NCBI RefSeq assembly: GCF_002221595.1
Contig: NZ_NHMP01000004.1
Location: 1-64,000, forward strand
Direction: 5' to 3'
DNA from: Turicimonas muris
Lineage (GTDB): Bacteria > Pseudomonadota > Gammaproteobacteria > Burkholderiales > Burkholderiaceae_F
DNA: 64,000 bases
The notes under the pieces were generated by a model, which made no database searches, was not told the origin of the DNA, and saw only the letters and a list, made by a program, of their open reading frames with translations. Made by a program: the position numbers and the translations under genes. Numbering within the stretch: the stretch's first letter is position 1; the number at the start of each line of letters is the position of its first letter. Positions 8,524 through 18,182 of this stretch are shown here, one piece after another.

Positions 8524-8528
8524 TGTAA

Positions 8529-8873
8529 ATGGAAACCACAGCAATTGTACGTGGAGTTCGCCTCTCGGCACAAAAGGGCCGTTTGGTTGCTGATCTTGTC
8601 CGCGGCAAACCCGTTGACAAGGCTTTAAATATTCTTTCTTTCACACAGAAGAAGGCTGCCGGAATTGTCGGTAAAGCATTGGAATCTGCTATTGCTAACG
8701 CAGAACATAACTTCGGCGCTGACATCGATGAGCTTCGTGTTACTTCTATCTATGTTGAAAAGGCCGCTACTCTGCGTCGTTTCTCTGCTAGAGCTAAAGG
8801 CCGCGGTGCACGTATCGGTAAGCAGACTTGCCACATCTATGTGACAGTTGGCGATACTCCGGTCAAGAAATAA
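8529..8873 (+). CDS. rplV: 50S ribosomal protein L22
   Basis: The 114-residue protein shows the L22 pattern [21 protein letters not shown]-like N terminus and the C-terminal [23 protein letters not shown] beta-hairpin that reaches into the exit tunnel, where macrolide resistance mutations occur in other species. It starts five bases after rpsS within the S10 operon. Confidence 0.97.
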   Translation: METTAIVRGVRLSAQKGRLVADLVRGKPVDKALNILSFTQKKAAGIVGKALESAIANAEHNFGADIDELRVTSIYVEKAATLRRFSARAKGRGARIGKQTCHIYVTVGDTPVKK

Positions 8874-8883
8874 CAGGTGACGT

Positions 8884-9687
8884 ATGGGACAGAAAATTAA
8901 TCCAACAGGCTTCCGCCTTCCTGTAACACACGACTGGACCTCTCGTTGGTATGCTACTGGCCGCGATTTTTCCCGCACTTTAGCAGAAGACTTGAAGGTT
9001 CGTGAATACTTAGGTGAAAAGCTCAAAAACGCCTTTGTCGGCCGCATCCTTATTGAACGTCCGGCTAAGAATGCCAAGATTACTATTTACTCTGCTCGTC
9101 CGGGTATGGTAATCGGCAAGAAGGGTGAAGAAATCGAAGTTTTGAAGTCTGCCATCCAGAAGATTATGGGCGTTCCAGTCCATATCAACATTGAAGAAAT
9201 CCGCCGCCCGGATTTGGATGCACAGTTGATTGCTGACGGTATTACTCAGCAGTTAGAAAAGCGTGTCATGTTCCGCCGTGCAATGAAGCGCGCAATGCAG
9301 AATGCAATGCGTCTCGGCGCACAAGGTATCAAGATCATGTCCTCCGGCCGTTTGAACGGTGCTGAAATTGCCCGTACAGAATGGTATCGCGAAGGCCGTG
9401 TTCCTCTTCATACTTTGAAGGCTGACATTGATTACGGTTTCTCCGAAGCCAATACTACTTACGGTATTATCGGCGTTAAGGTTTGGGTCTACAAAGGCGA
9501 TAACCTTGGCCGTGATGCAGTTCAAGAAGCACCGGCTCCGGAACGTGAAGACCGTCGCAACCGCCGTCCAGCCAAACCAGCTGGCCGTCGTTCCCGTAAA
9601 AACGCCGAAGGCGCAAAGAGCGAAGGCAGACAGCGTCAGCAGAAACCTGCTGCTGCAGCCGAAGCTCCAGCTAAAGAAGGTGAATAA
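8884..9687 (+). CDS. rpsC: 30S ribosomal protein S3 with extended basic C terminus
   Basis: The protein starts [14 protein letters not shown] and has the KH RNA-binding motif [16 protein letters not shown] (near 60-75) and the S3 C-domain with [28 protein letters not shown]. At 267 residues it is about 30 longer than the E. coli protein. The extra part, from about residue 213, is a low-complexity tail rich in Arg, Ala, Lys and Pro ending in [13 protein letters not shown], a form seen in several betaproteobacteria. S3 lines the mRNA entry tunnel and contributes to helicase activity. Confidence 0.98.
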   Translation: MGQKINPTGFRLPVTHDWTSRWYATGRDFSRTLAEDLKVREYLGEKLKNAFVGRILIERPAKNAKITIYSARPGMVIGKKGEEIEVLKSAIQKIMGVPVHINIEEIRRPDLDAQLIADGITQQLEKRVMFRRAMKRAMQNAMRLGAQGIKIMSSGRLNGAEIARTEWYREGRVPLHTLKADIDYGFSEANTTYGIIGVKVWVYKGDNLGRDAVQEAPAPEREDRRNRRPAKPAGRRSRKNAEGAKSEGRQRQQKPAAAAEAPAKEGE

Positions 9688-9689
9688 CG

Positions 9690-10106
9690 ATGCTTCAACC
9701 AAATAGAACAAAGTACCGTAAAGACCAGAAGGGCCGTAACTACGGTTTGGCTCAGAGAGGCGCTAAAGTCTCCTTCGGTTCTTTCGGTTTGAAAGTTACA
9801 GAACGCGGTCGTCTGACAGCTCGTCAGATTGAAGCAGCACGTCGTGCTATTACTCGTCACATTAAACGTGGCGGTCGCGTTTGGATCCGCGTGTTCCCGG
9901 ACAAACCAATCTCCAGCAAACCTGCTGAAGTCCGTATGGGTAACGGTAAAGGTAATCCGGAATACTGGGTAGCCTTGGTACAACCGGGCCGTGTTATTTA
10001 TGAATTAGACGGTGTTGATGAAGAGTTGGCTAGAGAAGCTTTCCGCTTAGCAGCTGCTAAGTTGCCTTTGAAGTCTATTTTCGTTACACGCCAGATCGGC
10101 CAGTAA
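9690..10106 (+). CDS. rplP: 50S ribosomal protein L16
   Basis: The 138-residue protein begins [17 protein letters not shown] and contains the conserved [13 protein letters not shown] and [20 protein letters not shown] segments of L16. It sits near the A site and organises tRNA positioning. Only two bases separate it from rpsC, and its ribosome binding site lies inside the rpsC end (AGAAGGTG). Confidence 0.98.
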   Translation: MLQPNRTKYRKDQKGRNYGLAQRGAKVSFGSFGLKVTERGRLTARQIEAARRAITRHIKRGGRVWIRVFPDKPISSKPAEVRMGNGKGNPEYWVALVQPGRVIYELDGVDEELAREAFRLAAAKLPLKSIFVTRQIGQ

Positions 10107-10117
10107 GGAGATAGTAA

Positions 10118-10318
10118 ATGAAGGCTAAAGATAAAGACTTACGTGCTATGGACATGGACGGCCTCAAGAAAGAACTTCAAGAGCTTTTGAAAGCTCAGTT
10201 CAATCTTCGCATCCAAAAGTCCCACCAGCAGCTTCAGAATACAAGTCTTATTAGAAAGACTCGTCGTGAAATTGCTCGTGTCCGCACCATCATGACTCAA
10301 AAGGCAGCTTCCAAATGA
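10118..10318 (+). CDS. rpmC: 50S ribosomal protein L29
   Basis: The 66-residue helical protein has the L29 pattern: a leucine-rich [27 protein letters not shown] segment and the terminal [16 protein letters not shown]29 lies beside L23 at the tunnel exit. It follows AAGGAG after rplP, and its stop overlaps the rpsQ start by four bases. Confidence 0.97.
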   Translation: MKAKDKDLRAMDMDGLKKELQELLKAQFNLRIQKSHQQLQNTSLIRKTRREIARVRTIMTQKAASK

Positions 10319-10575
10319 GCGAAACAAAACTTCAACGCACATTGATCGGTAAAGCTACCAGCACAAAGATGGACAAAACCGTCACTGTTTTGGTAGAACG
10401 CAAAGTCAAGCATCCGATCGGAAAAATTGTCATCAAGAGCAAGAAATATCATGTTCATGATGAAAACAACGATGTGAGAGAAGGCGATATCGTTGAAATC
10501 GCAGAAACAACCCCGATTTCTCGTACGAAATCCTGGAAAGTTTCTAAGATTATCGAAAGAGCTGTAATCATCTAA
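10315..10575 (+). CDS. rpsQ: 30S ribosomal protein S17
   Basis: The 86-residue OB-fold protein carries the S17 signature: [29 protein letters not shown] and the [27 protein letters not shown] segment. It is a primary 16S rRNA binder. It overlaps rpmC at ATGA and is the last gene of the S10 section, before a 233-base gap. Confidence 0.98.
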   Translation: MSETKLQRTLIGKATSTKMDKTVTVLVERKVKHPIGKIVIKSKKYHVHDENNDVREGDIVEIAETTPISRTKSWKVSKIIERAVII

Positions 10576-10587
10576 GTTGTAACAAAA

Positions 10588-10644
10588 AATCAGAAGAGCT
10601 TGCAACTATATCTTTGATTAGATATAATTGCGGCTCTTTTGATT
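10588..10644 (+). promoter_or_regulatory. Consensus promoter of the spc operon embedded in a long imperfect palindrome
   Basis: TTGCAA (10600-10605) and a perfect TATAAT (10623-10628) are 17 bases apart, giving a strong sigma-70 promoter with transcription starting near 10635. The same stretch forms an imperfect inverted repeat of about 24 bases per arm (10588-10612 with 10621-10644) around an eight-base centre. There is no T-run after the palindrome, so it does not look like a terminator. Confidence 0.7.
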
Positions 10645-10752
10645 TATAGGCAAACCTATAGGTCTTTACTGGGGAATCAGATCAATGGAGCTCCTTCAAC
10701 CCTTTTTGAAGGCTTCGCGAAATTGTGATGAGGACTCTTCTCCCGGACGGGA
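10645..10752 (+). promoter_or_regulatory. Hairpin-rich leader before rplN
   Basis: Three short hairpins follow the spc promoter: TATAGG-CAAA-CCTATA (10645-10660), CCTTCAA-CCCTTT-TTGAAGG (10693-10712) and TCCCG-GA-CGGGA (10741-10752). None has a T-run. The leader would be about 170 nucleotides long, which is unusual space inside a tightly packed cluster. The ribosome binding site for rplN itself is weak (GGGA, 10795-10798). Confidence 0.4.
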
Positions 10753-10808
10753 CCAATACTATCCGAGGACATTTTGTCAAACTTGGAATAAGTTGGGAAT
10801 ATTAAAAC

Positions 10809-11177
10809 ATGATTCAGATGCAATCTAATTTGAGCGTAGCCGACAACACCGGCGCACGTTCAGTACAGTGTATTAAAGTGTTGGGCGGCTCTAAGCGCCG
10901 TTATGCAAACATTGGCGACATTATCAAAGTGACCGTCAAAGAAGCCGCTCCCCGTGGGCGTGTAAAGAAGGGCGAAGTCTACAGTGCTGTCGTGGTTAGA
11001 ACTGCCAAAGGCGTACGCCGCCAAGATGGTTCTTCCATTTCTTTCGACGGTAACGCAGCTGTCCTGCTTAACAACAAACTCGAACCGATCGGAACTCGTA
11101 TCTTCGGGCCAGTTACACGCGAATTGCGTACTGAGCGCTTCATGAAGATCGTTTCATTGGCTCCTGAAGTTCTTTAA
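10809..11177 (+). CDS. rplN: 50S ribosomal protein L14
   Basis: The 122-residue protein starts [27 protein letters not shown], matching the L14 N terminus, so this ATG is preferred despite only a weak upstream GGGA. It bridges to the 30S subunit and binds silencing factor RsfS in other bacteria. It is the first gene after the spc promoter. Confidence 0.98.
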   Translation: MIQMQSNLSVADNTGARSVQCIKVLGGSKRRYANIGDIIKVTVKEAAPRGRVKKGEVYSAVVVRTAKGVRRQDGSSISFDGNAAVLLNNKLEPIGTRIFGPVTRELRTERFMKIVSLAPEVL

Positions 11178-11187
11178 GGAGAACAGA

Positions 11188-11508
11188 ATGCAACGTATTC
11201 GTAAAGGTGATGAAGTTATCGTTATCACCGGCCGCGATAAAGGTAAAAAAGGTACAGTGACTCAGGTGCATCACGACGGTAAAGTTACCGTAGAAGGCAT
11301 CAACATTGTTAAAAAGCACGTTAAGCCGAATCCTATGCTTGGTCAGGCTGGCGGTATTATGGACAAGACACTCCCAATCGACGCTTCCAACGTCATGCTT
11401 GTCAATCCTAAGACTGGCAAGGGCGACAGAGTTGGTTTCAACGTAGTTGACGGCAAGAAAGTCCGAGTCTTTAAGAGTGACGGCTCCACAGTTGGCGCAA
11501 CAGCATAA
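11188..11508 (+). CDS. rplX: 50S ribosomal protein L24
   Basis: The 106-residue protein has the KOW motif ([19 protein letters not shown], residues 6-25) characteristic of L24, followed by [14 protein letters not shown]24 initiates 50S assembly by binding the 5' domain of 23S rRNA. It starts ten bases after rplN behind AAGGAG. Confidence 0.98.
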   Translation: MQRIRKGDEVIVITGRDKGKKGTVTQVHHDGKVTVEGINIVKKHVKPNPMLGQAGGIMDKTLPIDASNVMLVNPKTGKGDRVGFNVVDGKKVRVFKSDGSTVGATA

Positions 11509-11521
11509 GAGGTCTTAACAA

Positions 11522-12061
11522 ATGTCTCGTTTTCAGAAGAAATACCTTGAAGAAGTCGTTCCGGCTTTGACAAAAGAATTCGGTTACAAGACCACTATGG
11601 AAGTTCCACGTATCACCAAGATCACTCTTAACATGGGTGTCGGTGATGCAGTTACTGACAAGAAGCTTGTAGATCACGCTGTTGAAGATTTGACCAAGAT
11701 CTCCGGTCAAAAACCAGTTGTCACCAAAACAAGAAAGGCTATTGCGAACTTCAAGATTCGTGAAAATATGCCGATCGGCTGCATGGTTACATTGCGCGGC
11801 GAACGTATGTATGAATTCCTTGACCGCTTAGTCACAATCGCTTTCCCGCGTGTTCGTGACTTCCGTGGTGTTAGCCCACGTGCCTTCGACGGCCGCGGCA
11901 ACTACAACGTAGGTTTGAAGGAACAGATTATTTTCCCGGAAATTGAATACGACAAGATCGACAAACTCCGTGGTTTAAATATCAGCATTACAACAACAGC
12001 CAAAACTGACAAGGAAGCCAAAGCACTTTTAGGCGCCTTTAAGTTTCCATTCCGCAACTAA
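11522..12061 (+). CDS. rplE: 50S ribosomal protein L5
   Basis: The 179-residue protein carries the L5 signature [15 protein letters not shown] and the [24 protein letters not shown]-like region, with [18 protein letters not shown]5 binds 5S rRNA and contacts the P-site tRNA. It has standard length and spacing within the spc operon. Confidence 0.98.
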   Translation: MSRFQKKYLEEVVPALTKEFGYKTTMEVPRITKITLNMGVGDAVTDKKLVDHAVEDLTKISGQKPVVTKTRKAIANFKIRENMPIGCMVTLRGERMYEFLDRLVTIAFPRVRDFRGVSPRAFDGRGNYNVGLKEQIIFPEIEYDKIDKLRGLNISITTTAKTDKEAKALLGAFKFPFRN

Positions 12062-12075
12062 GCGAGGTGATTTAA

Positions 12076-12381
12076 TTGGCAAAGCTTGCTTTAATTAACC
12101 GTGAACTCAAGCGCCAAGCTTGCGCACAGAAGTTCGCCGCAAAACGTAAAGAACTTAAAGATATTATTAACGATGCTACCCGCTCGATGGAAGAGCGCAT
12201 GGAAGCTCGCACCGCTCTTCAAGCATTACCACGTAATGCCAGCCCATGCCGTCAGCGCAACCGCTGCGGTTTAACAGGCCGTCCACGTGGCACATTCCGT
12301 AAATTCGGTTTGGCTAGAAGCAAGATTCGCGATGCAGCTATGCATGGTGACATTCCCGGCCTGACTAAGGCCAGCTGGTAA
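12076..12381 (+). CDS. rpsN: 30S ribosomal protein S14, long zinc-free form, TTG start
   Basis: The 101-residue protein is the long S14 type without the CXXC pairs of the zinc form. It reads [13 protein letters not shown] at the N terminus and [31 protein letters not shown] later. The only suitable start is TTG at 12076, six bases behind GAGGTGA; no ATG or GTG fits the conserved N terminus. TTG would lower initiation compared with its neighbours. Confidence 0.97.
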   Translation: MAKLALINRELKRQACAQKFAAKRKELKDIINDATRSMEERMEARTALQALPRNASPCRQRNRCGLTGRPRGTFRKFGLARSKIRDAAMHGDIPGLTKASW

Positions 12382-12397
12382 GCGAGGAGATTACAAA

Positions 12398-12793
12398 ATG
12401 AGTATGAGTGATCCGATCGCCGACATGCTGACCCGCATTCGCAATGGTCAGACAGTGGACAAGGCGGAAGTAACAATGCCATCTTCCAAGTTGAAGGTTG
12501 CAATTGCTAAAGTTTTAGAAGACGAAGGTTATATCTCTGGTTACACAGTTGATGCCAACGAAGGCAAACCAGTTCTTCACATCGGTTTGAAGTATTACGC
12601 CGGCCGTCCGGTTATTGAACGCATTGAACGCGTTTCTCGTCCTGGACTCCGCGTTTACAAGAACCACTTGACTATTCCACAAGTCATGAACGGTTTAGGC
12701 GTTGCTATCGTCTCCACTCCAAAGGGAGTTATGACAGATCGCAAGGCACGTGAAGCCGGTATTGGCGGCGAAGTTCTTTGCTACGTCGCTTAA
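12398..12793 (+). CDS. rpsH: 30S ribosomal protein S8
   Basis: The 131-residue protein reads [17 protein letters not shown] and ends with the S8 signature [31 protein letters not shown]. In E. coli S8 represses the spc operon by binding mRNA at the rplX-rplE junction. Two ATGs compete. The first (12398) is eight bases behind GAGGAG and is preferred over 12404. Confidence 0.98.
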   Translation: MSMSDPIADMLTRIRNGQTVDKAEVTMPSSKLKVAIAKVLEDEGYISGYTVDANEGKPVLHIGLKYYAGRPVIERIERVSRPGLRVYKNHLTIPQVMNGLGVAIVSTPKGVMTDRKAREAGIGGEVLCYVA

Positions 12794-12808
12794 TCGTGAG
12801 GAGGAATA

Positions 12809-13342
12809 ATGTCTCGTGTAGCTAAAATTCCGGTAACAATCGCCAAAGGCGTTGAAGCCAAAATTGAAAATGGTGTTATCACCATCAAAGGCCCAAAAGG
12901 TACATTGACCCAGAAGCTTGACCCACGCGTTGAAGTCAAGATTGAAGACGGTCATGTCCACTTTAAAGCATTAGATCAGAGCAAAGAAGCTAACGCAATG
13001 AGCGGAACACTCCGCGCTTTGGTCAACTCCATGAACAAGGGTGTTTCCGTTGGCTGGTCCAAGAAACTCCTTCTTGTTGGTGTGGGTTATCGTGCACAGG
13101 CTCAGGGCGACAAGCTCAACCTGTCACTGGGTTTCTCTCATCCGGTTGTCTATCAAATGCCTGCCGGTACAAAGGTAGAAACTCCGACCCAGACTGAAAT
13201 TGTGATCCACGGTGCAGACAAGCAACAAGTCGGTCAAGTTGCTGCTGAAATCCGCGCATTCCGTTCACCTGAACCTTATAAGGGCAAGGGCGTTCGCTAC
13301 GCTGATGAACATGTGATCATTAAAGAAACTAAGAAGAAATAA
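12809..13342 (+). CDS. rplF: 50S ribosomal protein L6
   Basis: The 177-residue protein has two L6 repeats, beginning [17 protein letters not shown]. The C-terminal signature is [14 protein letters not shown], with the [14 protein letters not shown] segment at mid-protein. L6 lies at the base of the L7/L12 stalk near the factor-binding site. It follows GAGGAG by eight bases. Confidence 0.98.
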   Translation: MSRVAKIPVTIAKGVEAKIENGVITIKGPKGTLTQKLDPRVEVKIEDGHVHFKALDQSKEANAMSGTLRALVNSMNKGVSVGWSKKLLLVGVGYRAQAQGDKLNLSLGFSHPVVYQMPAGTKVETPTQTEIVIHGADKQQVGQVAAEIRAFRSPEPYKGKGVRYADEHVIIKETKKK

Positions 13343-13359
13343 TCGTACGGAGTCTTAAA

Positions 13360-13728
13360 GTGATCGACAAGAAAGCAAATCGTCTGCGCCGTGCTCGTGC
13401 AACACGTGCACGTATCAGACACATGAACGTTAATCGTTTAACCGTTCATCGTACAAATTTACATATTTACGCACAGATTATTTCTGCCGACGGTAAGAAC
13501 GTTCTGTGCGCTGCCTCTACTCTCGAACCTGAAGTAAGAGCTGAATTGGCAGGTGTAAGCGGAAAGGGCGGCAATGTCAATGCTGCTAAGCTCATCGGTA
13601 CACGCATTGCTGAAAAGGCAAAGAAAGCCGGTATCGAAAGCTGTGCATTCGACCGTGCTGGTTATAGTTATCATGGCCGTGTTGCTGCGTTAGCAGAAGC
13701 TGCTCGCGAAGCCGGTCTCAAGTTCTAA
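13360..13728 (+). CDS. rplR: 50S ribosomal protein L18, GTG start
   Basis: The 122-residue protein reads M(GTG)[18 protein letters not shown] and has the L18 core [36 protein letters not shown] and a C-terminal [21 protein letters not shown]18 delivers 5S rRNA to the 50S subunit. The GTG follows CGGAG by nine bases and no nearer ATG fits the family N terminus. Confidence 0.98.
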   Translation: MIDKKANRLRRARATRARIRHMNVNRLTVHRTNLHIYAQIISADGKNVLCAASTLEPEVRAELAGVSGKGGNVNAAKLIGTRIAEKAKKAGIESCAFDRAGYSYHGRVAALAEAAREAGLKF

Positions 13729-13737
13729 GGAAATAAA

Positions 13738-14259
13738 ATGGCAAAAGTACCAGCTAAAGGCGCTGCAGCCGAGGAACAGGACGACGGCATTCGCGAAAAA
13801 ATGATTGCTGTAAACCGCGTCACCAAAGTTGTTAAAGGCGGTCGTATTCTCGGCTTTGCTGCTTTAACAGTTGTTGGCGATGGAGACGGCGGCATCGGTA
13901 TGGGTAAAGGAAAATCTCGTGAAGTTCCTGTATCCGTACAGAAAGCTATGGATCAAGCCCGTCATTCCATGGAAAGAATTCCATTGAAGAACGGCACAAT
14001 TCATCACTCAGTAGTCGGCCACCATGGCGCTTCTCGCGTTATGCTTCTTCCGGCTCCTGAAGGTACCGGTATCATCGCCGGCGGCCCGATGCGTGCTGTA
14101 TTTGATGCAATGGGTATCCGCAACATCGTTGCTAAGTCTCATGGCTCATCCAACCCATACAACATGGTTCGTGCAACTTTAGATGCGCTCAGCCATCTTC
14201 GCACACCAAGCGAAATTGCTGCTAAACGCGGCAAGACCGTTGAAGAGTTGTTAGGTTAA
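13738..14259 (+). CDS. rpsE: 30S ribosomal protein S5
   Basis: The 173-residue protein has the S5 double-stranded-RNA-binding-like domain signature [39 protein letters not shown] and a C-terminal [13 protein letters not shown]5 contributes to decoding accuracy and mRNA unwinding. Spacing of nine bases from rplR with AAGGAAA fits the operon. Confidence 0.98.
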   Translation: MAKVPAKGAAAEEQDDGIREKMIAVNRVTKVVKGGRILGFAALTVVGDGDGGIGMGKGKSREVPVSVQKAMDQARHSMERIPLKNGTIHHSVVGHHGASRVMLLPAPEGTGIIAGGPMRAVFDAMGIRNIVAKSHGSSNPYNMVRATLDALSHLRTPSEIAAKRGKTVEELLG

Positions 14260-14275
14260 GAGATTGGAGAACAAA

Positions 14276-14455
14276 ATGGACAAGAAGACTGTCAAAGTTA
14301 CATTGGTCAAGAGCCCGATCGGCTGCAAAAAAGCCCACCGTGCTACTGTTCTCGGTCTTGGATTGAGAAAAATTCGTCAAACTCGTGAACTCGAGGATAC
14401 ACCAGCAGTTCGCGGCATGATCAACACCGTATCTTACTTAGTACGTGCTGAATAA
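14276..14455 (+). CDS. rpmD: 50S ribosomal protein L30
   Basis: The 59-residue protein is the short bacterial L30: [30 protein letters not shown] followed by [15 protein letters not shown]. The ATG at 14276 lies five bases behind GGAG and matches the family N terminus. A TTG four codons upstream overlaps the ribosome binding site and is rejected. Confidence 0.96.
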   Translation: MDKKTVKVTLVKSPIGCKKAHRATVLGLGLRKIRQTRELEDTPAVRGMINTVSYLVRAE

Positions 14456-14469
14456 TTGAGGAAATAACA

Positions 14470-14919
14470 ATGAGACTTAATACAATTCAGCCAGCTGAAG
14501 GTTCCAAGAGCGCAGCTCATCGCGTTGGCCGCGGTGTAGGCAGCGGCTGGGGCAAAACAGCAGGACGCGGCCACAAAGGTCAAAAATCCAGAGCCGGTGG
14601 ATTCCATAAAGTTGGTTTCGAAGGCGGTCAGATGCCATTGCATCGTCGTCTTCCAAAGCGTGGTTTCACATCTTGGACACACGCTAATGTTGCAGAAGTT
14701 CGTTTGTCTGACTTAGAAAAACTTGGTCTTGATGAAGTCAATCTTGGCGATCTCATCAACGCCAACGTTATCAAAGCCCACTCCAAGGACGCACGTGTCA
14801 TTCTTTCCGGCGAAATTACCCGTAAGGTAGTTGTTCGCGGAATGTCTGTCACTAAAGGTGCTAAAGCTGCTATCGAAGCAGCCGGCGGCAGCGTCGTTGT
14901 AGAAGAAAAGAGCAAGTAA
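14470..14919 (+). CDS. rplO: 50S ribosomal protein L15
   Basis: The 149-residue protein begins [26 protein letters not shown]. It contains the glycine-rich [17 protein letters not shown] and [17 protein letters not shown] segments that define L15. It is a late-assembly 50S protein. It lies between rpmD and secY in the canonical order. Confidence 0.98.
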   Translation: MRLNTIQPAEGSKSAAHRVGRGVGSGWGKTAGRGHKGQKSRAGGFHKVGFEGGQMPLHRRLPKRGFTSWTHANVAEVRLSDLEKLGLDEVNLGDLINANVIKAHSKDARVILSGEITRKVVVRGMSVTKGAKAAIEAAGGSVVVEEKSK

Positions 14920-14942
14920 TCAATTCATAAGGAACCGTCAAC

Positions 14943-16271
14943 GTGGCCAAAAATACTCCGGCGAAAGCCAGCAGCAAGTACGGCGATTTATATCGTCGAT
15001 TGATATTCCTTCTTCTTGCTCTCGTCGTATTTCGTATCGGCACGCATATTCCGGTTCCGGGAATCGATCCAGTTACTCTGCGCGAGCTGTTTAATCAGCA
15101 GCAAGGCGGCATCTTAGGACTGTTCAACATGTTCTCCGGTGGCGCCTTGTCCAGGTTCTCCATTTTTGCACTTGGTATCATGCCGTACATCTCGGCATCC
15201 ATCATTATGCAAATGCTCTCTTATGTGCTTCCTTCCCTTGAAGCCTTAAGAAAAGAAGGTGAATCCGGACGCAGGAAAATCACTCAATACACTCGATACG
15301 GTACCTTATTGCTTGGTGCATTCCAGGCATTGGGTATCGCAGTCGCATTGGAAACACAGCCCGGTTTGGTTATTGATCCGGGCATGTTCTTCCGCTGTGT
15401 CTGTGTAATTTCTCTCGTTACGGGCACCATGTTCTTAATGTGGCTTGGCGAACAAATTACAGAGAGAGGTATTGGAAACGGTATCTCCATCATCATCTTT
15501 GCCGGTATCGTGGCAGGTCTTCCGGCAGCCGTCAGCAGCTTGTTCCAGTTGGTTTCAACAGGAGCAATCAGCCCGCTGTCCATGATCTTCATTATCGCCA
15601 TTGTGGTTTTGGTTACCGCTTTCGTTGTGTTTGTTGAGAGAGGACAACGCAGAATCACAGTCAATTACGCTAAGCGTCAGATTGGCAACAAGGTTTACGG
15701 CGGTCAGAGTTCTTATCTTCCTTTGAAGATAAATATGGCCAACGTAATTCCTCCTATCTTCGCATCTTCCTTGATTCTCTTCCCTGCTACTTTAGCCGGA
15801 TGGTTTACAAGCGGAGATTCCACACGTTGGATTCGCGACTTGGCTGCTTCTTTATCTCCCGGCCAACCGTTATATACATTGCTTTACGCAGCTTTGATTA
15901 TTTTCTTTGCTTACTTCTATACGGCATTGGTTTTCAATCCGAAAGAAACTGCAGAGAATCTTAAGAAGAGCGGCGCATTCGTTCCAGGTATCCGCCCGGG
16001 TGAACAGACATCACGCTACATTGATAAAGTTCTCCTTCGCTTGACATTAGCAGGCGCGTTCTATCTGGTGTTTGTATGCTTGGTTCCTGAGTTCTTGAAC
16101 TTACGCTTTAACGTTCCTTTCTACTTCGGCGGTACATCTTTGTTGATCGTCGTGGTAGTCGCCATGGACTTTATGAGTCAGGTTCAGGCTTATCTCATGA
16201 GCCATCAATATGAATCGTTACTCAAGAAAACAAACTTCAAGGGTTTCGGTCCAGGTTCCCTTCCCCGTTAA
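14943..16271 (+). CDS. secY: Protein translocase subunit SecY, GTG start
   Basis: The 442-residue protein has ten predicted membrane spans. The SecY signatures are [13 protein letters not shown] near the N terminus, the plug and [27 protein letters not shown] region, and a C-terminal [32 protein letters not shown]. It forms the SecYEG channel in the inner membrane. The GTG at 14943 sits behind AAGGA. A strong stem-loop lies in the 145 bases after the stop, before rpmJ, with no infA gene. Confidence 0.98.
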   Translation: MAKNTPAKASSKYGDLYRRLIFLLLALVVFRIGTHIPVPGIDPVTLRELFNQQQGGILGLFNMFSGGALSRFSIFALGIMPYISASIIMQMLSYVLPSLEALRKEGESGRRKITQYTRYGTLLLGAFQALGIAVALETQPGLVIDPGMFFRCVCVISLVTGTMFLMWLGEQITERGIGNGISIIIFAGIVAGLPAAVSSLFQLVSTGAISPLSMIFIIAIVVLVTAFVVFVERGQRRITVNYAKRQIGNKVYGGQSSYLPLKINMANVIPPIFASSLILFPATLAGWFTSGDSTRWIRDLAASLSPGQPLYTLLYAALIIFFAYFYTALVFNPKETAENLKKSGAFVPGIRPGEQTSRYIDKVLLRLTLAGAFYLVFVCLVPEFLNLRFNVPFYFGGTSLLIVVVVAMDFMSQVQAYLMSHQYESLLKKTNFKGFGPGSLPR

Positions 16272-16299
16272 AGGAAAGTAACCATAAATTTGCGCAAGA

Positions 16300-16378
16300 G
16301 TGCGTGATTTTTGATAAAATCACGCACCTTACGCTTAACTTGTCTTTATGCACTACATTTAGACAAGTTTTAACTTGT
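16300..16378 (+). promoter_or_regulatory. Strong stem-loop and mutually exclusive hairpins between secY and rpmJ
   Basis: A perfect 12-base stem, 16300-16311 with 16316-16327, closes on a TGAT loop. It is followed by three complementary segments: AACTTGTCT (16337-16345), AGACAAGTT (16361-16369) and AACTTGT (16372-16378). The middle one can pair with either neighbour but not both. No strong T-run follows, so simple intrinsic termination is unlikely. Its position at the start of the alpha operon suits translational or processing control. Confidence 0.5.
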
Positions 16379-16416
16379 TGATTTTGCGAGAAGTCAACAC
16401 ACATTTGGAGATTAAT

Positions 16417-16530
16417 ATGAAAGTAAACGCTTCGGTCAAAAAAATGTGCCGTAAGTGCAAGATTATTAAGCGCAAAGGTGTGGTTCGCGTAATTTGCTCC
16501 GATCCACGTCATAAACAGCGCCAAGGCTAA
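16417..16530 (+). CDS. rpmJ: 50S ribosomal protein L36 (zinc-ribbon form)
   Basis: The 37-residue protein reads [21 protein letters not shown] and has the complete zinc site: C11, C14, C27 and H32. It is the zinc-containing paralogue of L36. The ATG lies six bases behind TTGGAG. It occupies the canonical place before rpsM, but infA, which often precedes it in betaproteobacteria, is absent. Confidence 0.97.
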   Translation: MKVNASVKKMCRKCKIIKRKGVVRVICSDPRHKQRQG

Positions 16531-16543
16531 AGAGGTTAAATAA

Positions 16544-16909
16544 ATGGCTCGTATCGCCGGTATTAACATTCCACCGAATCAGCATGCTGAAATCGGTTTG
16601 ACCGCTATCTATGGTATCGGTCGTCCACGTGCACGCCAAATTTTGGAATCGGTTGGTGTAGAAACATCTAAGAAGGTAAAAGACCTTACAGACGCTGAAC
16701 TGGAAAAGATTCGTGATGCAATCGGTCAGTTCACAGTTGAAGGTGACCTTCGTCGTGAAGTTCAGTTATCAATTAAGCGCCTTATCGACTTAGGAACTTA
16801 CAGAGGAATGCATCATCGTCGTGGTTTACCTGTTCGCGGACAGAGAACACGCACCAATGCTCGTACCCGTAAAGGTCCGAAGAAAGCTGGTGTAGCGCTC
16901 AAAAAGTAA
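16544..16909 (+). CDS. rpsM: 30S ribosomal protein S13
   Basis: The 121-residue protein starts [26 protein letters not shown] and ends with the S13 basic tail including [22 protein letters not shown]13 contacts the P-site tRNA and bridges the subunits. It follows AGAGG by a short spacer and belongs to the alpha operon. Confidence 0.98.
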   Translation: MARIAGINIPPNQHAEIGLTAIYGIGRPRARQILESVGVETSKKVKDLTDAELEKIRDAIGQFTVEGDLRREVQLSIKRLIDLGTYRGMHHRRGLPVRGQRTRTNARTRKGPKKAGVALKK

Positions 16910-16922
16910 GGTATAGACGACT

Positions 16923-17336
16923 ATGGCAGGTAAGATTCCAAACGCTCAGCAGATCGCTGCTCAGCGCGCACGTAGAAAAGTTAAGAAAGTTGTTAACGAG
17001 GGTATCGCTCACGTTCACGCTTCCTTTAACAACACTATCATCACAATTACTGACCGTCAGGGTAATGCAATTGCTGCATCCAGCTCCGGCGCTCAGGGCT
17101 TCAAGGGTTCTAGAAAGTCCACTCCGTTCGCTGCACAGGTTGCTGCAGAACAAGCCGGACGTCATGCTCTTGAATACGGTTTAAAGAATGTTGAAGTCCG
17201 TATTACCGGACCGGGACCTGGCCGTGAATCCAGCGTCCGTGCATTGAATGCACTCGGCATTCGCGTCACTTCGATTCAGGACGTTACACCAGTTCCTCAC
17301 AACGGTGTCCGCCCATCTAAGCGTCGTCGTGTTTAA
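16923..17336 (+). CDS. rpsK: 30S ribosomal protein S11
   Basis: The 137-residue protein carries the S11 pattern: [44 protein letters not shown] and [18 protein letters not shown]11 forms part of the 30S platform near the E site. The N terminus is slightly extended relative to E. coli. A 73-base gap with a small ATCAG/CTGAT hairpin (17357-17373) follows, before rpsD. Confidence 0.98.
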   Translation: MAGKIPNAQQIAAQRARRKVKKVVNEGIAHVHASFNNTIITITDRQGNAIAASSSGAQGFKGSRKSTPFAAQVAAEQAGRHALEYGLKNVEVRITGPGPGRESSVRALNALGIRVTSIQDVTPVPHNGVRPSKRRRV

Positions 17337-17409
17337 TTTAACAAATTCCCGCGTTTATCAGTTCTAATCTGATGGACTGAATGTGGAACACACAGGATAA
17401 GAGAAACAA

Positions 17410-18033
17410 ATGGCTCGTTATACCGGACCTAAAGAAAAGCTCGCACGCCGTGAAGGCTGCGACTTGAACTTGAAGAGCGCAAGACGTTCTTTCAGTTCAA
17501 AATGCAAATCCGAAGAAGCTCCTGGTCAGCATGGCCGCACTTCCGGTGCCAGATTGTCTGACTATGGTCAGCAGCTTCGTGAAAAGCAAAAAGTTAAACG
17601 TATGTACGGCGTTCTCGAACGTCAGTTCAGACTTTATTTCGAAAAAGCCAATTCTATGCGCGGCAACGTTGGCGAACAGTTACTCGGTTTGTTAGAGTGC
17701 CGTTTAGACAACGTCGTCTACAGAATGGGCTTCGGCTGCACACGTGCAGAAGCTCGCCAGTTGGTTAGCCACTGCGCTGTTACAGTCAACGGTAAGAAAG
17801 TAAACATTCCTTCCTACCAAGTTCGTGCCGGCGATGTTATCGCTATTCGCGAAAAAGCCAAAAACCAAACCCGTATCAATGAAAGCGTTAAGATGGCTGA
17901 ATCTAACGGTTTCCCTGATTGGGTTGCAGTTGATTCCAAGAAATTGGAAGGTACATTCAAGAACGTACCAGCTCGTGACGAAATCGCTCACGACGTCAAC
18001 GAATCTCTGATTGTTGAGTTTTACTCTCGCTAA
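17410..18033 (+). CDS. rpsD: 30S ribosomal protein S4
   Basis: The 207-residue protein has the S4 RNA-binding domain ([35 protein letters not shown], near 95-130) and the N-terminal [15 protein letters not shown] stretch. It lacks the CXXC zinc knuckle of some S4 proteins. S4 nucleates 30S assembly and in E. coli represses the alpha operon. A terminator-like element separates it from rpoA. Confidence 0.98.
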   Translation: MARYTGPKEKLARREGCDLNLKSARRSFSSKCKSEEAPGQHGRTSGARLSDYGQQLREKQKVKRMYGVLERQFRLYFEKANSMRGNVGEQLLGLLECRLDNVVYRMGFGCTRAEARQLVSHCAVTVNGKKVNIPSYQVRAGDVIAIREKAKNQTRINESVKMAESNGFPDWVAVDSKKLEGTFKNVPARDEIAHDVNESLIVEFYSR

Positions 18034-18075
18034 TTTATGTCACAGCGGTGTAGTGCGCCGCTTGATACAATGTCT

Positions 18076-18129
18076 ACGATCCGGTCTTTGGGGCTCGGAT
18101 CGTAAACTCGTTTTTAAAGCCCCGTTTTT
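18076..18129 (+). promoter_or_regulatory. Attenuator-like element between rpsD and rpoA
   Basis: ACGATCCG (18076-18083) pairs perfectly with CGGATCGT (18096-18103). The loop of this hairpin contains GGGGCT (18090-18095), which alternatively pairs with AGCCCC (18118-18123), immediately followed by G and a run of five T (18125-18129). The second pairing is a plausible intrinsic terminator. The two stems interlock, so they compete. A candidate -10 TACAAT (18066-18071) lies just upstream but without a clear -35. Confidence 0.5.
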
Positions 18130-18182
18130 CCTAGCAGCCTTATCGGTGTAACGAGCCGAGGGTATTGTAAAAAGGATATTCA

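Noticed and set aside
10588-10644. Long palindrome after rpsQ considered as a terminator
   Set aside because: No T-run follows, and the sequence contains a consensus promoter with ideal spacing, so promoter is the better reading.
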